From contig JBGVKY010000023.1 of NCBI GenBank assembly GCA_045123995.1, positions 17,388-81,387 on the forward strand: a stretch of DNA of 64,000 nucleotides, read 5' to 3'. A model generated the notes under the pieces. The model saw nothing but the letters and a program-made list of their open reading frames with translations. It was not told the DNA's origin and did not search any database. Below, in pieces: positions 1-7,984 of the stretch (positions are counted from its first letter, which is position 1; each line of letters starts with the position of its first letter). This DNA comes from HGM11501 sp045123995. Lineage in GTDB: Bacteria > Bacillota > Clostridia > CAKSNL01 > HGM11501. A program made the translations under genes and the position numbers.

Positions 1-450
1 TCAGATGAATATTCCGAACTTTTAGTCCGCCGTGCATTTTCTGCAGCCACCTGCCTTTCAGCAGATGTTTGTGCTGCTTTCGACCCTAACTACCCCTCTC
101 CCTTTGAAAAACAGAATACACCTTTCGCAGGATGCGGAATTGCTTTTATGAAATACACCGGAGCAAGAGGCAAAAGCGGCGCTTCTGATGCTTCAAGCGA
201 GCTTTTTTCTTCCATTGTCCGCCTGATGAACGAAAAGGGTATTTCATGGCAGACAGGCGAGCTTGGAAAGGTTGATGCCGGAGGCGGTGGAACTATCGCA
301 CAGTACACTGCTAATCTCAACATGGATACCATTGATGCGGGAGTTCCTGTCTTATCCATGCACGCTCCCTTTGAAGTAGTTTCAAAGCTTGACTTATACG
401 AAAGCTACAGAGCTTACAGAGCATTTTATTTAAGCAATATACAAAAATAA
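1..450 (+). CDS. M18-family aminopeptidase, C-terminal part
   Basis: The reading frame is open from the first base, so the gene begins upstream of the window and only the last 149 residues are present. The visible part matches the C-terminal catalytic region of M18 zinc aminopeptidases (aspartyl aminopeptidase/LAP4 type). It contains SADVCAAFDPNY, a Gly-rich GGGGTIAQYTA segment, and the SMHAPFEVVSKLD block whose His is a metal ligand in the family. Such enzymes remove N-terminal residues from cytoplasmic peptides as large dodecamers. The gene ends in a perfect hairpin terminator. Family assignment is strong; substrate preference cannot be told from this fragment. Confidence 0.9.
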   Translation, partial: SDEYSELLVRRAFSAATCLSADVCAAFDPNYPSPFEKQNTPFAGCGIAFMKYTGARGKSGASDASSELFSSIVRLMNEKGISWQTGELGKVDAGGGGTIAQYTANLNMDTIDAGVPVLSMHAPFEVVSKLDLYESYRAYRAFYLSNIQK

Positions 451-473
451 AGCGGGTTACCGCTTTATTTTTT
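445..473 (+). terminator. Rho-independent terminator of the M18 peptidase gene
   Basis: An 11-bp perfect stem (445-455 with 460-470) has a GTTA loop and is followed by a T-rich run. It overlaps the stop codon of the peptidase gene. Confidence 0.88.
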
Positions 474-514
474 GTATATTTAATTTATTTATGCGAATAT
501 ATCTATATGATTAC

Positions 515-543
515 CAAAAAAAGAGAGAAGATAATCTTCTCTC
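515..543 (-). terminator. Terminator of the ArsR-family gene
   Basis: On the minus strand a 9-bp perfect stem (543-535 with 531-523) and a 3-nt loop are followed by a run of eight T. The hairpin overlaps the stop codon of the regulator. Confidence 0.88.
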
Positions 544-1060
544 AGAATAACCATGAAGGCATAGATCTGTCGGGCTTCTTTTCTTCTTTTCCCTCTATCA
601 CGGGTGCTTTTACTATAATCTCTTCCTCTGCTTCGGGTAAAAGAATTTCCTCCGGCTCTTTTATATCTTCTATTATTTCTTTTATAACGGCAGACTCTTT
701 TTCCGGTTTAGCCTTTTTAGGCTTTACTGCCTTTTCTTTAATTTTTATAGGAACAATAGGGATTTCCAACGCTTCTTCCCCGCTTGTTATTTTTTCAAGA
801 TAGGAAATAATCTCCCTTTTTCCCTCACTTGAAATTTTATAGTAAATCCACTTCCCCTCTCTCCTTGACTCAACAATTCCTGAGTCGCAGAGAATTTTCA
901 TGTGATGGGAAAGTGTGGGCTGTGCCACCGCAAGCTTATCCAAAAGCTCTCCTGCAAACATTTCCCCTTCTCCCAGTGCTGTAAGGAGTCTTAATCGGTT
1001 TTCGTCACCCAGAGCCTTGAACATTTCAGCCATTATACTTAATTCGGATTTCACTCTCAT
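542..1060 (-). CDS. ArsR/SmtB-family winged-helix regulator with charged C-terminal tail
   Basis: Residues about 8-95 form an ArsR-type winged helix: MFKALGDENRLRLLTAL, then the recognition helix around VAQPTLSHHMKILCDSG, then a wing ending in KWIYYKIS. No obvious paired-Cys metal site is seen, so metal sensing is not implied. The last 75 residues are a Lys/Glu/Pro-rich, probably disordered tail, unusual for a family normally near 100 residues. ATG at 1060 is chosen because AAAGGA lies 4 nt upstream; a GTG at 1063 abuts that site. It is divergent from metY. An inverted repeat CTATAT-N10-ATATAG near its -10 could be its own operator. Target genes are unknown. Confidence 0.85.
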   Translation of the reverse strand: MRVKSELSIMAEMFKALGDENRLRLLTALGEGEMFAGELLDKLAVAQPTLSHHMKILCDSGIVESRREGKWIYYKISSEGKREIISYLEKITSGEEALEIPIVPIKIKEKAVKPKKAKPEKESAVIKEIIEDIKEPEEILLPEAEEEIIVKAPVIEGKEEKKPDRSMPSWLF

Positions 1061-1075
1061 CACATCCTTTACTAT

Positions 1076-1104
1076 ATAATACTACACATATAGATAAAAG
1101 TCAA
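1076..1104 (-). promoter_or_regulatory. Promoter of the ArsR-family gene
   Basis: Minus-strand TTGACT (1104-1099), 17-nt spacer, TATTAT (1081-1076). Confidence 0.75.
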
Positions 1105-1139
1105 TATGTTTTTTAAGAATACTTATTTTAAATTTTCAC

Positions 1140-1167
1140 TTGCATTTTTTATTTTTTGTGTTATAAT
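1140..1167 (+). promoter_or_regulatory. Promoter of the metY-metA operon
   Basis: TTGCAT (1140-1145), 16-nt spacer, TATAAT (1162-1167). It lies about 160 nt before the metY start and directly upstream of the leader peptide. Confidence 0.78.
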
Positions 1168-1197
1168 ATAAAAAACAACGAAAGGAGTTGCAGGTAA

Positions 1198-1260
1198 ATG
1201 TCTTTGAAAATGAATTATGTCATGTATATGTATAATTTGCCTTGCAACAACGCTTTTTAA
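1198..1260 (+). CDS. Methionine-rich leader peptide (20 aa)
   Basis: A short reading frame, ATG 1198 to TAA 1258-1260, encodes MSLKMNYVMYMYNLPCNNAF. Four of the 20 residues are Met (codons at 1198, 1210, 1222 and 1228), along with three Tyr and one Cys. An AAAGGAG site lies 10 nt upstream. Its stop codon falls inside the region that can form an antiterminator, and a Rho-independent terminator follows just before metY. This is the geometry of translation-coupled attenuators such as those of trp and his operons. No S-box or T-box motif is seen in this leader. Its role is inferred from position and composition. Confidence 0.72.
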   Translation: MSLKMNYVMYMYNLPCNNAF

Positions 1261-1310
1261 TAAAAGCTTATTGCAAAGGCTATTTTTCGTGGCCTTTGCA
1301 TTTTTTATTT
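1239..1310 (+). promoter_or_regulatory. Attenuator (antiterminator/terminator) of metY-metA
   Basis: The terminator is a 9-bp perfect stem (1272-1280 with 1292-1300) with an 11-nt loop, followed by T6-A-T5 (1301 onward). The competing antiterminator pairs GCCTTGCAA (1239-1247) with TTGCAAAGGC (1271-1280) through 9 bp and one bulged A. An inner 6-bp stem GCTTTT/AAAAGC (1252-1257 with 1262-1267) extends it. The two structures share 1272-1280, so they exclude each other. A ribosome stalled at the Met codons 1222-1230 would leave 1239-1280 largely free. A ribosome reaching the stop at 1258 would mask the 5' arm and let the terminator form. Confidence 0.75.
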
Positions 1311-1327
1311 TCGAGGAGGTTTTTACT

Positions 1328-2602
1328 ATGTCAGATTATAAAATTGAAACCAACTGTGTCCAGGCGGGCTATACGCCAAAAAACGGCGAGCCCAGAGTTC
1401 TCCCAATATACCAGAGCACCACATATAAATATGACTCTGCCGACCATCTTGGAGAACTTTTCGACCTTAAGGCCGACGGACATATGTATTCCAGAATTTC
1501 AAACCCCACAGTAAGTGCTGTTGAAGAAAAAATTGCTATATTGGAGGGTGGTATAGGTGCCCTTTGCACCACATCCGGTCAGGCGGCAAATTTACTGGCG
1601 ATACTCAATATCTCAAAAAGCGGCGATAACTTTATCTGCTTATCTTCAATTTACGGAGGAACCATAAATCTTTTTGCCGTTACACTTAAAAGGCTCGGCA
1701 TTGAAGTAAGATTTGTAACAGGCGATATGCCCGACGAAGAAATTGAAGCTAAGTTTGACGAAAGAACCCGTCTTGTTTTCGGCGAAACCATCGCAAATCC
1801 CGCTCTTAACGTTTTAGATATTGAGCGTTTTTCATCTATTGCCCACAAGCACAATGTACCTTTATTCGTTGACAATACTTTTGCAACTCCCATTTTGTGC
1901 AAGCCCTTTGAATTTGGAGCGGATGTTGTAATTCACTCCACCACCAAATATATGGATGGTCACGCTTCAGTAGTTGGTGGTGTGATTGTGGATTCAGGTA
2001 ATTTCAACTGGGCTAACGGTCGCTTCCCCGAGCTTTGCGAGCCCGACGAATCCTATCACGGCGTAAGATATGTAAATGATTTCGGAAAGGCAGCCTTTAT
2101 AACAAAGGCAAGAGTTCAGCTCATGAGAGATTTTGGCGTTCTCCCTTCTGCCATAAATGCCTTTTTACTCAATATGAATTTAGAGACCTTGCATCTTCGC
2201 ATGGAAAGACATTCGGAAAACGCCATGAAGGTTGCAGAATATTTAGAAAGTAATGAAAAAATCACCTGGGTAAATTATCCCTTACTTGAATCGAGCCCCG
2301 ACTATGCTCTGGCTCAGAAATACCTTCCCAAAGGCAGCTGCGGTGTTATATCATTCGGTATAAAGGGCGGAAGAGAGGCGGCAGTCAAGTTTATGGATAG
2401 CTTAAAGCTCGCATCAATCGTAGTTCACGTGGCAGATGCAAGAACCAGCGTTCTCCATCCTGCCTCCACTACCCACCGTCAGCTTACAGACCAGCAGTTA
2501 ATTGACGCAGGCATAAGTTCTGATCTTATCAGAATGTCGGTAGGAATAGAAAATGCTGATGATATAATTGCCGACATAGCCCAGGCTTTAGAAAAAATTT
2601 AA
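1328..2602 (+). CDS. metY: O-acetylhomoserine sulfhydrylase (aminocarboxypropyltransferase)
   Basis: This PLP enzyme of the Cys/Met metabolism family makes homocysteine from O-acetylhomoserine and sulfide in the cytoplasm. The 424-residue product is the usual MetY length. The N-terminus has YQSTTYKY and MYSRISNPT, and the PLP-binding lysine lies in HSTTKYMDGH. ATG 1328 is chosen because GAGGAGG lies 8 nt upstream; upstream in-frame ATGs fall within the leader and terminator. It is followed after 12 nt by metA, which makes its acetylated substrate, so the pair forms a direct-sulfhydrylation route to methionine. Expression is probably set by the upstream attenuator. MetY is favoured over cystathionine gamma-synthase because of its length and partner. 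Confidence 0.93.
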   Translation: MSDYKIETNCVQAGYTPKNGEPRVLPIYQSTTYKYDSADHLGELFDLKADGHMYSRISNPTVSAVEEKIAILEGGIGALCTTSGQAANLLAILNISKSGDNFICLSSIYGGTINLFAVTLKRLGIEVRFVTGDMPDEEIEAKFDERTRLVFGETIANPALNVLDIERFSSIAHKHNVPLFVDNTFATPILCKPFEFGADVVIHSTTKYMDGHASVVGGVIVDSGNFNWANGRFPELCEPDESYHGVRYVNDFGKAAFITKARVQLMRDFGVLPSAINAFLLNMNLETLHLRMERHSENAMKVAEYLESNEKITWVNYPLLESSPDYALAQKYLPKGSCGVISFGIKGGREAAVKFMDSLKLASIVVHVADARTSVLHPASTTHRQLTDQQLIDAGISSDLIRMSVGIENADDIIADIAQALEKI

Positions 2603-2614
2603 GGAGTTAAAATT

Positions 2615-3529
2615 ATGCCCATTAAAATCCCCAACGGACTTCCTGCCACAGAAACGCTCCACAGTGAGAATATCTTCGTAATTAACGAAACCCGTGCCAT
2701 AACCCAGGATATCCGTCCTCTTAAAATTTTGCTCCTAAATCTTATGCCCACGAAAATCACAACCGAGACCCAGTTCGCCAGACTTTTGGGTAACAGCCCC
2801 CTGCAGGTGGAAATGGAGCTTTTGCAGACCGCAACCCATAAATCAACCCATGTTGATTCCTCTCATATGTTAAGCTTTTATAAAACCTTTGACGAAATTA
2901 AAGACCAGAAATTTGACGGAATGGTCATTACCGGAGCTCCTGTTGAACTTATGGATTTTGAGGAAGTAAACTACTGGCAGGAGCTTTGCGAAATCATGGA
3001 ATGGAGCAAAACCCACGTTACCAGCACACTTCATATATGCTGGGCAGCTCAGGCTGCTTTATATTATCACTACGGGATAAAGAAGATAAGTCTTCCAAAT
3101 AAACTTTTCGGCATTTATCCCCATGTGGCGGATTATAAAAACTCAATGCTTCTGCGCGGATTTGACGACGTATTCATGGTTCCCCAGTCAAGACATACCA
3201 CCGTTTTAAGAGAAGATGTGGAAAAAGTGCCCGAGCTTAAAATTCTGGCCTCATCCGAAGAAACAGGGGTTTGTATTGCGGCAACCGACAAGGGCAGACA
3301 GATTTTTATTACCGGTCACCTTGAATATGATGCCGACACTCTTAAAAAGGAATACGAAAGGGATTTAGGAAGAAGTGATGTTAAGCTTCCCAAAAACTAC
3401 TTCCCAGGTGATGACCCTGCTAAATCCCCAATTGTGAGCTGGCGTTCCCACGCAAACTTGCTTTATTCAAACTGGCTTAACTACTTTGTATATCAGACTA
3501 CTCCCTTTGATTTAGATGAGATAAAATAA
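2615..3529 (+). CDS. metAA: Homoserine O-acetyltransferase, MetA family
   Basis: This 304-residue MetA-family enzyme activates homoserine by acylation. The catalytic Cys142 is in TLHICWAAQAALYY, and His235 and Glu237 are in FITGHLEYD. Residue 111 is Glu (GAPVELMDF). In characterised MetA enzymes Glu at this position gives acetyl-CoA specificity and Gly gives succinyl-CoA specificity, so I infer an acetyltransferase despite the common homoserine succinyltransferase label. This agrees with the upstream metY, which uses O-acetylhomoserine. It is the second gene of the operon and ends in a bidirectional terminator. Confidence 0.93.
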   Translation: MPIKIPNGLPATETLHSENIFVINETRAITQDIRPLKILLLNLMPTKITTETQFARLLGNSPLQVEMELLQTATHKSTHVDSSHMLSFYKTFDEIKDQKFDGMVITGAPVELMDFEEVNYWQELCEIMEWSKTHVTSTLHICWAAQAALYYHYGIKKISLPNKLFGIYPHVADYKNSMLLRGFDDVFMVPQSRHTTVLREDVEKVPELKILASSEETGVCIAATDKGRQIFITGHLEYDADTLKKEYERDLGRSDVKLPKNYFPGDDPAKSPIVSWRSHANLLYSNWLNYFVYQTTPFDLDEIK

Positions 3530-3558
3530 AAAAGCACCCTGCGGGGTGCTTTTTTTAA
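3528..3558. terminator. Bidirectional terminator between metA and the DUF896 gene
   Basis: AAAAAAGCACC pairs with GGTGCTTTTTT around a short loop, with A and T tracts on both sides. It serves two convergent operons. Confidence 0.9.
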
Positions 3559-3761
3559 CTTTTTATTTTTTTAATTTTTTCCTTCGTGCCGTCAGGTCTC
3601 TGAATGTAGGTATTATCCAGCTCCCTTTTAAGCGAAGCTCTGAAAGCAGCAATATATTCCTCTCTTAAAGCCTGCTGCTCCTTTTTTTCTTCTTCCGTAA
3701 GACCTTCTGTCTTTGCCTTTTTGGCAAGGGCGTTTATTCTTAATATCTTTTCATCAGTCAT
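3555..3761 (-). CDS. DUF896 (UPF0291) small protein
   Basis: A 68-residue, highly charged helical protein with the DUF896 pattern: RINALAKKAK, then GLTEEEKKEQQALREEYI, then RPDGTKEKIK near the C-terminus. Relatives such as YnzC of Bacillus form two-helix bundles of unclear function. Its start overlaps the end of mtnN by 8 bp, so it is probably translationally coupled as the last gene of the luxS-mtnN operon. Its role there is unknown. Confidence 0.85.
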   Translation of the reverse strand: MTDEKILRINALAKKAKTEGLTEEEKKEQQALREEYIAAFRASLKRELDNTYIQRPDGTKEKIKKIKS

Positions 3762-4464
3762 TATAGTCCCTCACAAACATTTTCATAATCTCGCAGGAAT
3801 TATGTGCCGCCTTTTTTACAAAAGTGGGAAAATCAAGATTCGCCTCGTCATCCCCTCCGTCAGATATTGTCCTTAAGACTGCACATTTAACCTTGTTTAC
3901 ATAGCACACATGGGCAACTGATGCCCCCTCCATTTCGCAGGCAACAGAAGAAAATGTGTCCTTAAGCCATTTTTTCTTTTCCCCGTCCGCTATAAATGTA
4001 TCACCCGTTGCGATAACTCCTGACACCGTGTTCACAGAAAGGCTCTGTGCCGCATTTTTAAGAATTTCAGATGCTTTCTTATCGCAGGGAATATTAACAA
4101 TATTTATCCCGGATAAAAGCCCCACGGGATCCCCCAGAGGAGATGTATCCATATCGTGCTGAACCAGACTTTCTGCCACCACTGCATCGCAAACAGAAAG
4201 TTTATCGGAAAGACCCCCTGCAACACCCGAATTAACTATAACACCGGGGTTGTATCTTAAAATCATAGCCTCCGTGCATATTGCCGCAAAAACCTTTCCC
4301 ACTCCGCAAACTGCCGCTGCTATCTTTTTCCCATAGAGAGAGCCAAGCAAAAACTCAACTCCGCTTATATTCTCCTTTTTCTCTATTTCCATAGCTCCGC
4401 TTATTTCAGAAAGCTCAACCTCCATGGCACATATAATGCCGATATCCGCCTTAAAATTTGTCAT
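3754..4464 (-). CDS. mtnN: 5'-methylthioadenosine/S-adenosylhomocysteine nucleosidase
   Basis: This Pfs/MTAN enzyme cleaves adenine from S-adenosylhomocysteine and methylthioadenosine. The 236-residue product starts IGIICAMEVELSE, with the catalytic Glu. It has VACEMEGASVAHVCY (ribose-binding Glu/Met) and RTISDGGDDEA with the catalytic Asp. ATG 4464 is chosen because AAGGAG precedes it; upstream in-frame codons lie inside luxS. It lies 10 nt after luxS, which uses its product S-ribosylhomocysteine. Together they detoxify S-adenosylhomocysteine and return homocysteine. Confidence 0.95.
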   Translation of the reverse strand: MTNFKADIGIICAMEVELSEISGAMEIEKKENISGVEFLLGSLYGKKIAAAVCGVGKVFAAICTEAMILRYNPGVIVNSGVAGGLSDKLSVCDAVVAESLVQHDMDTSPLGDPVGLLSGINIVNIPCDKKASEILKNAAQSLSVNTVSGVIATGDTFIADGEKKKWLKDTFSSVACEMEGASVAHVCYVNKVKCAVLRTISDGGDDEANLDFPTFVKKAAHNSCEIMKMFVRDYND

Positions 4465-4474
4465 AAAATTCTCC

Positions 4475-4945
4475 TTACAGCATTTTTTCGTATCTGAAAG
4501 TCTGCTCTTTCTCCGAAAGAGCTTTAAGATATTCCCTGCATTCATTTTTTGCCTTTTCGAGATTGAGACTTCTGTAATTTCCGCACTCTTTTACGCCTGA
4601 GCCGAAAACCTCACCCTCATATTCGGTAACCTTTAAGAGACAATCCTTTAATACAGAAAGCACTTTTTCATTATCAGCATTTCTCACTAAAAGATAAAAT
4701 CCCGTCTGACAGCCCATGGGCCCGAAGTATATAACATCTTCTTTAATTTCTGAATTTCTTATAAAGGTAGCCAGCATATGCTCCGTTGTGTGCATGGTTG
4801 AATGATCCATATAAGAATCAGCATTGGGGATTCTTGTTCTTAAATCATAGGTAGTAATGTCTTTATCAATTCTGGACACATAAATGCCCGGAGTTATAAA
4901 ATCATGGTCAACAGTAAAGCTCTGTATTTTTTTAACCTCTTCCAT
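4475..4945 (-). CDS. luxS: S-ribosylhomocysteine lyase (AI-2 synthase)
   Basis: LuxS splits S-ribosylhomocysteine into homocysteine and DPD, the precursor of autoinducer 2. The metal ligands are visible: His52 and His56 of MHTTEHMLATF, and the Cys in SGVKECGNYR. The catalytic Cys79 is in GPMGCQTGFYL. The 156 residues are typical. ATG 4945 follows AAAGGAC with proper spacing. It is the first gene of luxS-mtnN-DUF896, convergent with metY-metA. The locus thus combines de novo homocysteine synthesis with recycling. Whether AI-2 is used as a signal here is not shown. Confidence 0.96.
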   Translation of the reverse strand: MEEVKKIQSFTVDHDFITPGIYVSRIDKDITTYDLRTRIPNADSYMDHSTMHTTEHMLATFIRNSEIKEDVIYFGPMGCQTGFYLLVRNADNEKVLSVLKDCLLKVTEYEGEVFGSGVKECGNYRSLNLEKAKNECREYLKALSEKEQTFRYEKML

Positions 4946-4969
4946 GTTATCAGTCCTTTCTTCCAGAAT

Positions 4970-4998
4970 ATAATAGCACAACAATCTTTATTAGTCAA
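4970..4998 (-). promoter_or_regulatory. Promoter of luxS-mtnN-DUF896
   Basis: Minus-strand TTGACT (4998-4993), 17-nt spacer, TATTAT (4975-4970). Confidence 0.8.
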
Positions 4999-4999
4999 T

Positions 5000-5033
5000 A
5001 AAAAAGGACTTTCGTAAACGAAAGTCCTTTTTT
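5000..5033 (-). terminator. Terminator of the sigma/anti-sigma/SLH operon
   Basis: A 15-bp perfect stem (5000-5014 with 5019-5033) with a 4-nt loop and T/A tracts. It lies just past the SLH protein stop codon and next to the luxS -35 box. Confidence 0.92.
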
Positions 5034-5035
5034 AT

Positions 5036-7072
5036 TTATCTTGCAAGGTAGTTATAAATCATAACTGCTGCTTCGCCTCTTGTTATGGTTTTTTCGGGAT
5101 TGAAATTACCCAGTCCGTCACCTTTTATAACTCCAAGTCCGTAAAGAATACTTACATGTCCGGCATTTTTATCAACATCGGTAAAGGGACAGGAGAATAT
5201 ATCCCTAAGAGAAGCAACTTCATCCATACCAAGAGCTCTTATGAAGTAAACCGCTCCGTCAAGTCGTGAAACCACGGCATTTTCATTTATTTCGTCCTTT
5301 GCCAGAATTCCGCCGTTATAAGCGTAGTTATAAAGGCTTTTTGCATCATAGTCCTTTGTCAATATAATTCCCTGGTTTCGCATTATTGCCATGGTGAGAA
5401 GGGAGATATACTCCTTTTGGGTTATCAAATCATCGGGCCTGTAAAATTTCTCATTAAATCCTATGCCAAAACGTGCCAGGGTCTTTACGGCATTTTCTGA
5501 AAAATGACCGTTTATATCCTCATATTCCGGAATTTCCACCCTTGCATAAGGATTTTTAAGTTCTCCCGTAAATGCGTCAATTTCAAAGGGACTTTCAGTA
5601 AACATATAGATAAGATTTGTCTTTATCTCATTTTTTTCCTTGTTTTTGGAAATGTAGTAAAAAGGAATATACTCTTTTTGCTCAATAAGCTTATATGCTG
5701 CTTCCTTTTCAGTTATTACTCCCTCGGGAGAAGGAAATTCTATATCAGTATAACTGTAGGAATAATTTACTAAGCTTCCGTCCTTTTTACTTACGGTTAT
5801 ATTGATATAATCATTTTCATATGGAATGTCATTTACATGCCTCTGATAAATACGTGTATATGTGTCTCCCGATTCTTTTAGCCTATAGCTTCCGCCATCT
5901 TTTATTTCGTCGGGACACAAAACCGCCAAAGCCTTATCTATTGCATCATTTGCTTTAGATAAACCGATTTCTTTATCCCCTTTATAAAAATCATCGCTCT
6001 GGTATAAAGAATATATTTTTCCTGTTTTCGCATCAAGCTTGACTCTTGCATAAAAGTCATTGCTTCTGTATGTAAGATTGTGATAATATTTCTCCTCGTC
6101 ATAATAATCACGGTTGGTGGAAAAACTATCAACCTTGGCATCAGCTACTTTTAAAAGATTTAAATCACTAACCGTTTTTTCAGCATCTTCTCTACCCATT
6201 AAGTCCAAAAGCTTTTCAAACTCATTTAATTCGGCTTCGGAAAAATGAACCGATCCTCCAGAGCCATCCATCATCACGCTTTCCTCTGCCGCTGAATTCA
6301 TGGTCTTATAAGCTCCGCCCTCATAGGTTTCGGGAGTAATGGCCTTTCCTGTAAAAGCCTCTATATATGTACCGTAGGAAATTTTCGGTCTGTATGAAAG
6401 ATATGCATTCCTTTCCTTCCCATCATACTTCGTGCGGTATTCTATATTCATACCGATTTCAGAATAAAAAGCCTCCTTCGCTTTATCAAGTCCTATGATT
6501 TTTTCAGGGTTTTCATATACCGCCCCCTCATCATAGTTTAAGCTGTAGCTTCTTAAGGTTTCCCCGTCGGAAGATATAACCAAAGTGCCCGTATTTCCGT
6601 AAACAGGGATGGAATTTTCCACATGAGTCAGATTGTAATAATAGTCTCCTCCATAAAGGCTCTCGGTTTTGTTCTGTATGCTTACCTCTATTTTATCCTT
6701 TATGGTGGGATTTATTTTTTCTGAAAGCTCTTTTGCTTTTTCCAAAAACTCCTCCGTTAACGGTCTTTTTACGGTAGGTCTTAAGCTCTCCTTTTCTTCC
6801 GTATAGTAGTTATAGCTTAATATAATACCGCTTTTGGTGGTGCGCACAGACATTTCTCTTCTCGGTTCTTCATTGCTATACCACATAAAGGTATAAGTTT
6901 CAATGTTTCCCGACTGTCTTTTGGAACTTTCAAAATTAAGAAATCCGTCAGTATCAGGAAGTCTTCCTTTTATAAGAGATAAAACCTCTTTAACATCACT
7001 TCCCTCATCTGCCAATACCGTAAGGGAAAAAATCAGGCATAACACCAATGCCAATGAGATTATCTTCTTCAT
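5036..7072 (-). CDS. Secreted SLH-domain protein with YcdB/YcdC-type repeats
   Basis: A 678-residue exported protein. Residues 1-21 are a signal peptide. The body carries at least two related blocks with the pattern of the YcdB/YcdC repeat family (PepSY-like folds), for example FTGKAITPETYEGG and DAFTGELKNPYAR, each preceded by YNLTHVENSIPVY-like text. The C-terminal 150 residues are SLH-type, ending DGLGNFNPEKTITRGEAAVMIYNYL, which should bind secondary cell-wall polymer. It is the third gene after an ECF sigma and a membrane protein, only 12 nt downstream of the latter, so it is probably a cell-envelope target of that sigma system. Biochemical role unknown. Confidence 0.85.
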   Translation of the reverse strand: MKKIISLALVLCLIFSLTVLADEGSDVKEVLSLIKGRLPDTDGFLNFESSKRQSGNIETYTFMWYSNEEPRREMSVRTTKSGIILSYNYYTEEKESLRPTVKRPLTEEFLEKAKELSEKINPTIKDKIEVSIQNKTESLYGGDYYYNLTHVENSIPVYGNTGTLVISSDGETLRSYSLNYDEGAVYENPEKIIGLDKAKEAFYSEIGMNIEYRTKYDGKERNAYLSYRPKISYGTYIEAFTGKAITPETYEGGAYKTMNSAAEESVMMDGSGGSVHFSEAELNEFEKLLDLMGREDAEKTVSDLNLLKVADAKVDSFSTNRDYYDEEKYYHNLTYRSNDFYARVKLDAKTGKIYSLYQSDDFYKGDKEIGLSKANDAIDKALAVLCPDEIKDGGSYRLKESGDTYTRIYQRHVNDIPYENDYINITVSKKDGSLVNYSYSYTDIEFPSPEGVITEKEAAYKLIEQKEYIPFYYISKNKEKNEIKTNLIYMFTESPFEIDAFTGELKNPYARVEIPEYEDINGHFSENAVKTLARFGIGFNEKFYRPDDLITQKEYISLLTMAIMRNQGIILTKDYDAKSLYNYAYNGGILAKDEINENAVVSRLDGAVYFIRALGMDEVASLRDIFSCPFTDVDKNAGHVSILYGLGVIKGDGLGNFNPEKTITRGEAAVMIYNYLAR

Positions 7073-7084
7073 AAAACCCCTCCT

Positions 7085-7984
7085 TTAGTTAAATCTTTTC
7101 AAAAATTCTTCCGTCTTTTCCTCATCTATATTATAAGTCTTTATAAATACATCCGTGTTTCCAAAGGTTTTGCCTCCTGAAATTACTCCACCCTCGTTTT
7201 TTACTTCAAAGGGCACGGGATTTACCGAATTTATTAAAATTCCTTCTATTTTGCTGTCTGGTCCTGTAAGAGAGAAATTTATGACAAAGTCCTCTAAAAC
7301 TCCCTCTTCATTAAAGGTAACCTTTATCTTTTCAGGAATGTCAAGTTCCATTCCTTCAAATAAAAGCATTTCTTTTGAAATGCCAAGAAGCAAGAGAACT
7401 TCCTCCGCTCTCATTAAGTTATCATCCTCTGAAGATGCTGAAAACATGGCTGCTTTATTACTTGCACTGCCCCCACCGCCGCCTGCTGCCGTTTCAATAT
7501 CCGCAGAAATATCCTGTGCGTCATAAGCATCTTCGGGATTGTAGGCTTCTATCGTAACCTCTGTATCTTGTGAAAGAGAAAGAACCGCTATTTCTTCTTT
7601 GATTTCTCCTGGAACTGTCGCTTCTTCAATCGAGGTGCTTTCAACTTCCGCCACTTCATTAGATTTAGGTTTTAATTCTTCTACCTCTTTATTTAAAGGA
7701 GTCTCTTCATTTATAACTTCTCTTGCCATAAACTTAAATTCTCCCTTAGTTTCTTCTACAGCACTCTGTTCTTTTAGGAGGCTTTCTTTTTCTTTCGACG
7801 CATCTTCCTTGAATGAAGACATTAAAGCCACTGTTCCCACCAGGATAAAAGCAGCTGCTATGGTTGTCATTCTATAAAAATAGGGTGTTATTATTTTTTT
7901 CTTAGGTTCGTAAATTCCGTCAAGAATACTCATATCACCCTGAATTTTTTCATTTGCTTTTTTGTATGAATCCTTAAAATTCAA
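7085..7984 (-). CDS. Single-pass membrane protein, probable anti-sigma factor
   Basis: A 299-residue protein overlapping the preceding ECF sigma gene by 11 bp. Residues 1-35 are a short cytoplasmic segment and residues about 37-57 are one membrane helix (MTTIAAAFILVGTVALM). The rest is a Glu-rich, low-complexity extracytoplasmic stretch followed by a folded C-terminal domain. This layout and the overlap with a sigma gene are typical of membrane anti-sigma factors. I see no zinc-binding (HxxxCxxC) motif, so it is not a classical ZAS type. Identity rests mainly on context. Confidence 0.65.
   Translation of the reverse strand: MNFKDSYKKANEKIQGDMSILDGIYEPKKKIITPYFYRMTTIAAAFILVGTVALMSSFKEDASKEKESLLKEQSAVEETKGEFKFMAREVINEETPLNKEVEELKPKSNEVAEVESTSIEEATVPGEIKEEIAVLSLSQDTEVTIEAYNPEDAYDAQDISADIETAAGGGGGSASNKAAMFSASSEDDNLMRAEEVLLLLGISKEMLLFEGMELDIPEKIKVTFNEEGVLEDFVINFSLTGPDSKIEGILINSVNPVPFEVKNEGGVISGGKTFGNTDVFIKTYNIDEEKTEEFLKRFN

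Noticed and set aside
1217..1327. N-terminal extension of MetY by 37 residues
   Set aside because: This stretch spans the leader peptide and terminator hairpin, and the strong GAGGAGG site points to ATG 1328.
3555..3761. Possible antitoxin
   Set aside because: The sequence fits DUF896 and there is no toxin gene next to it.
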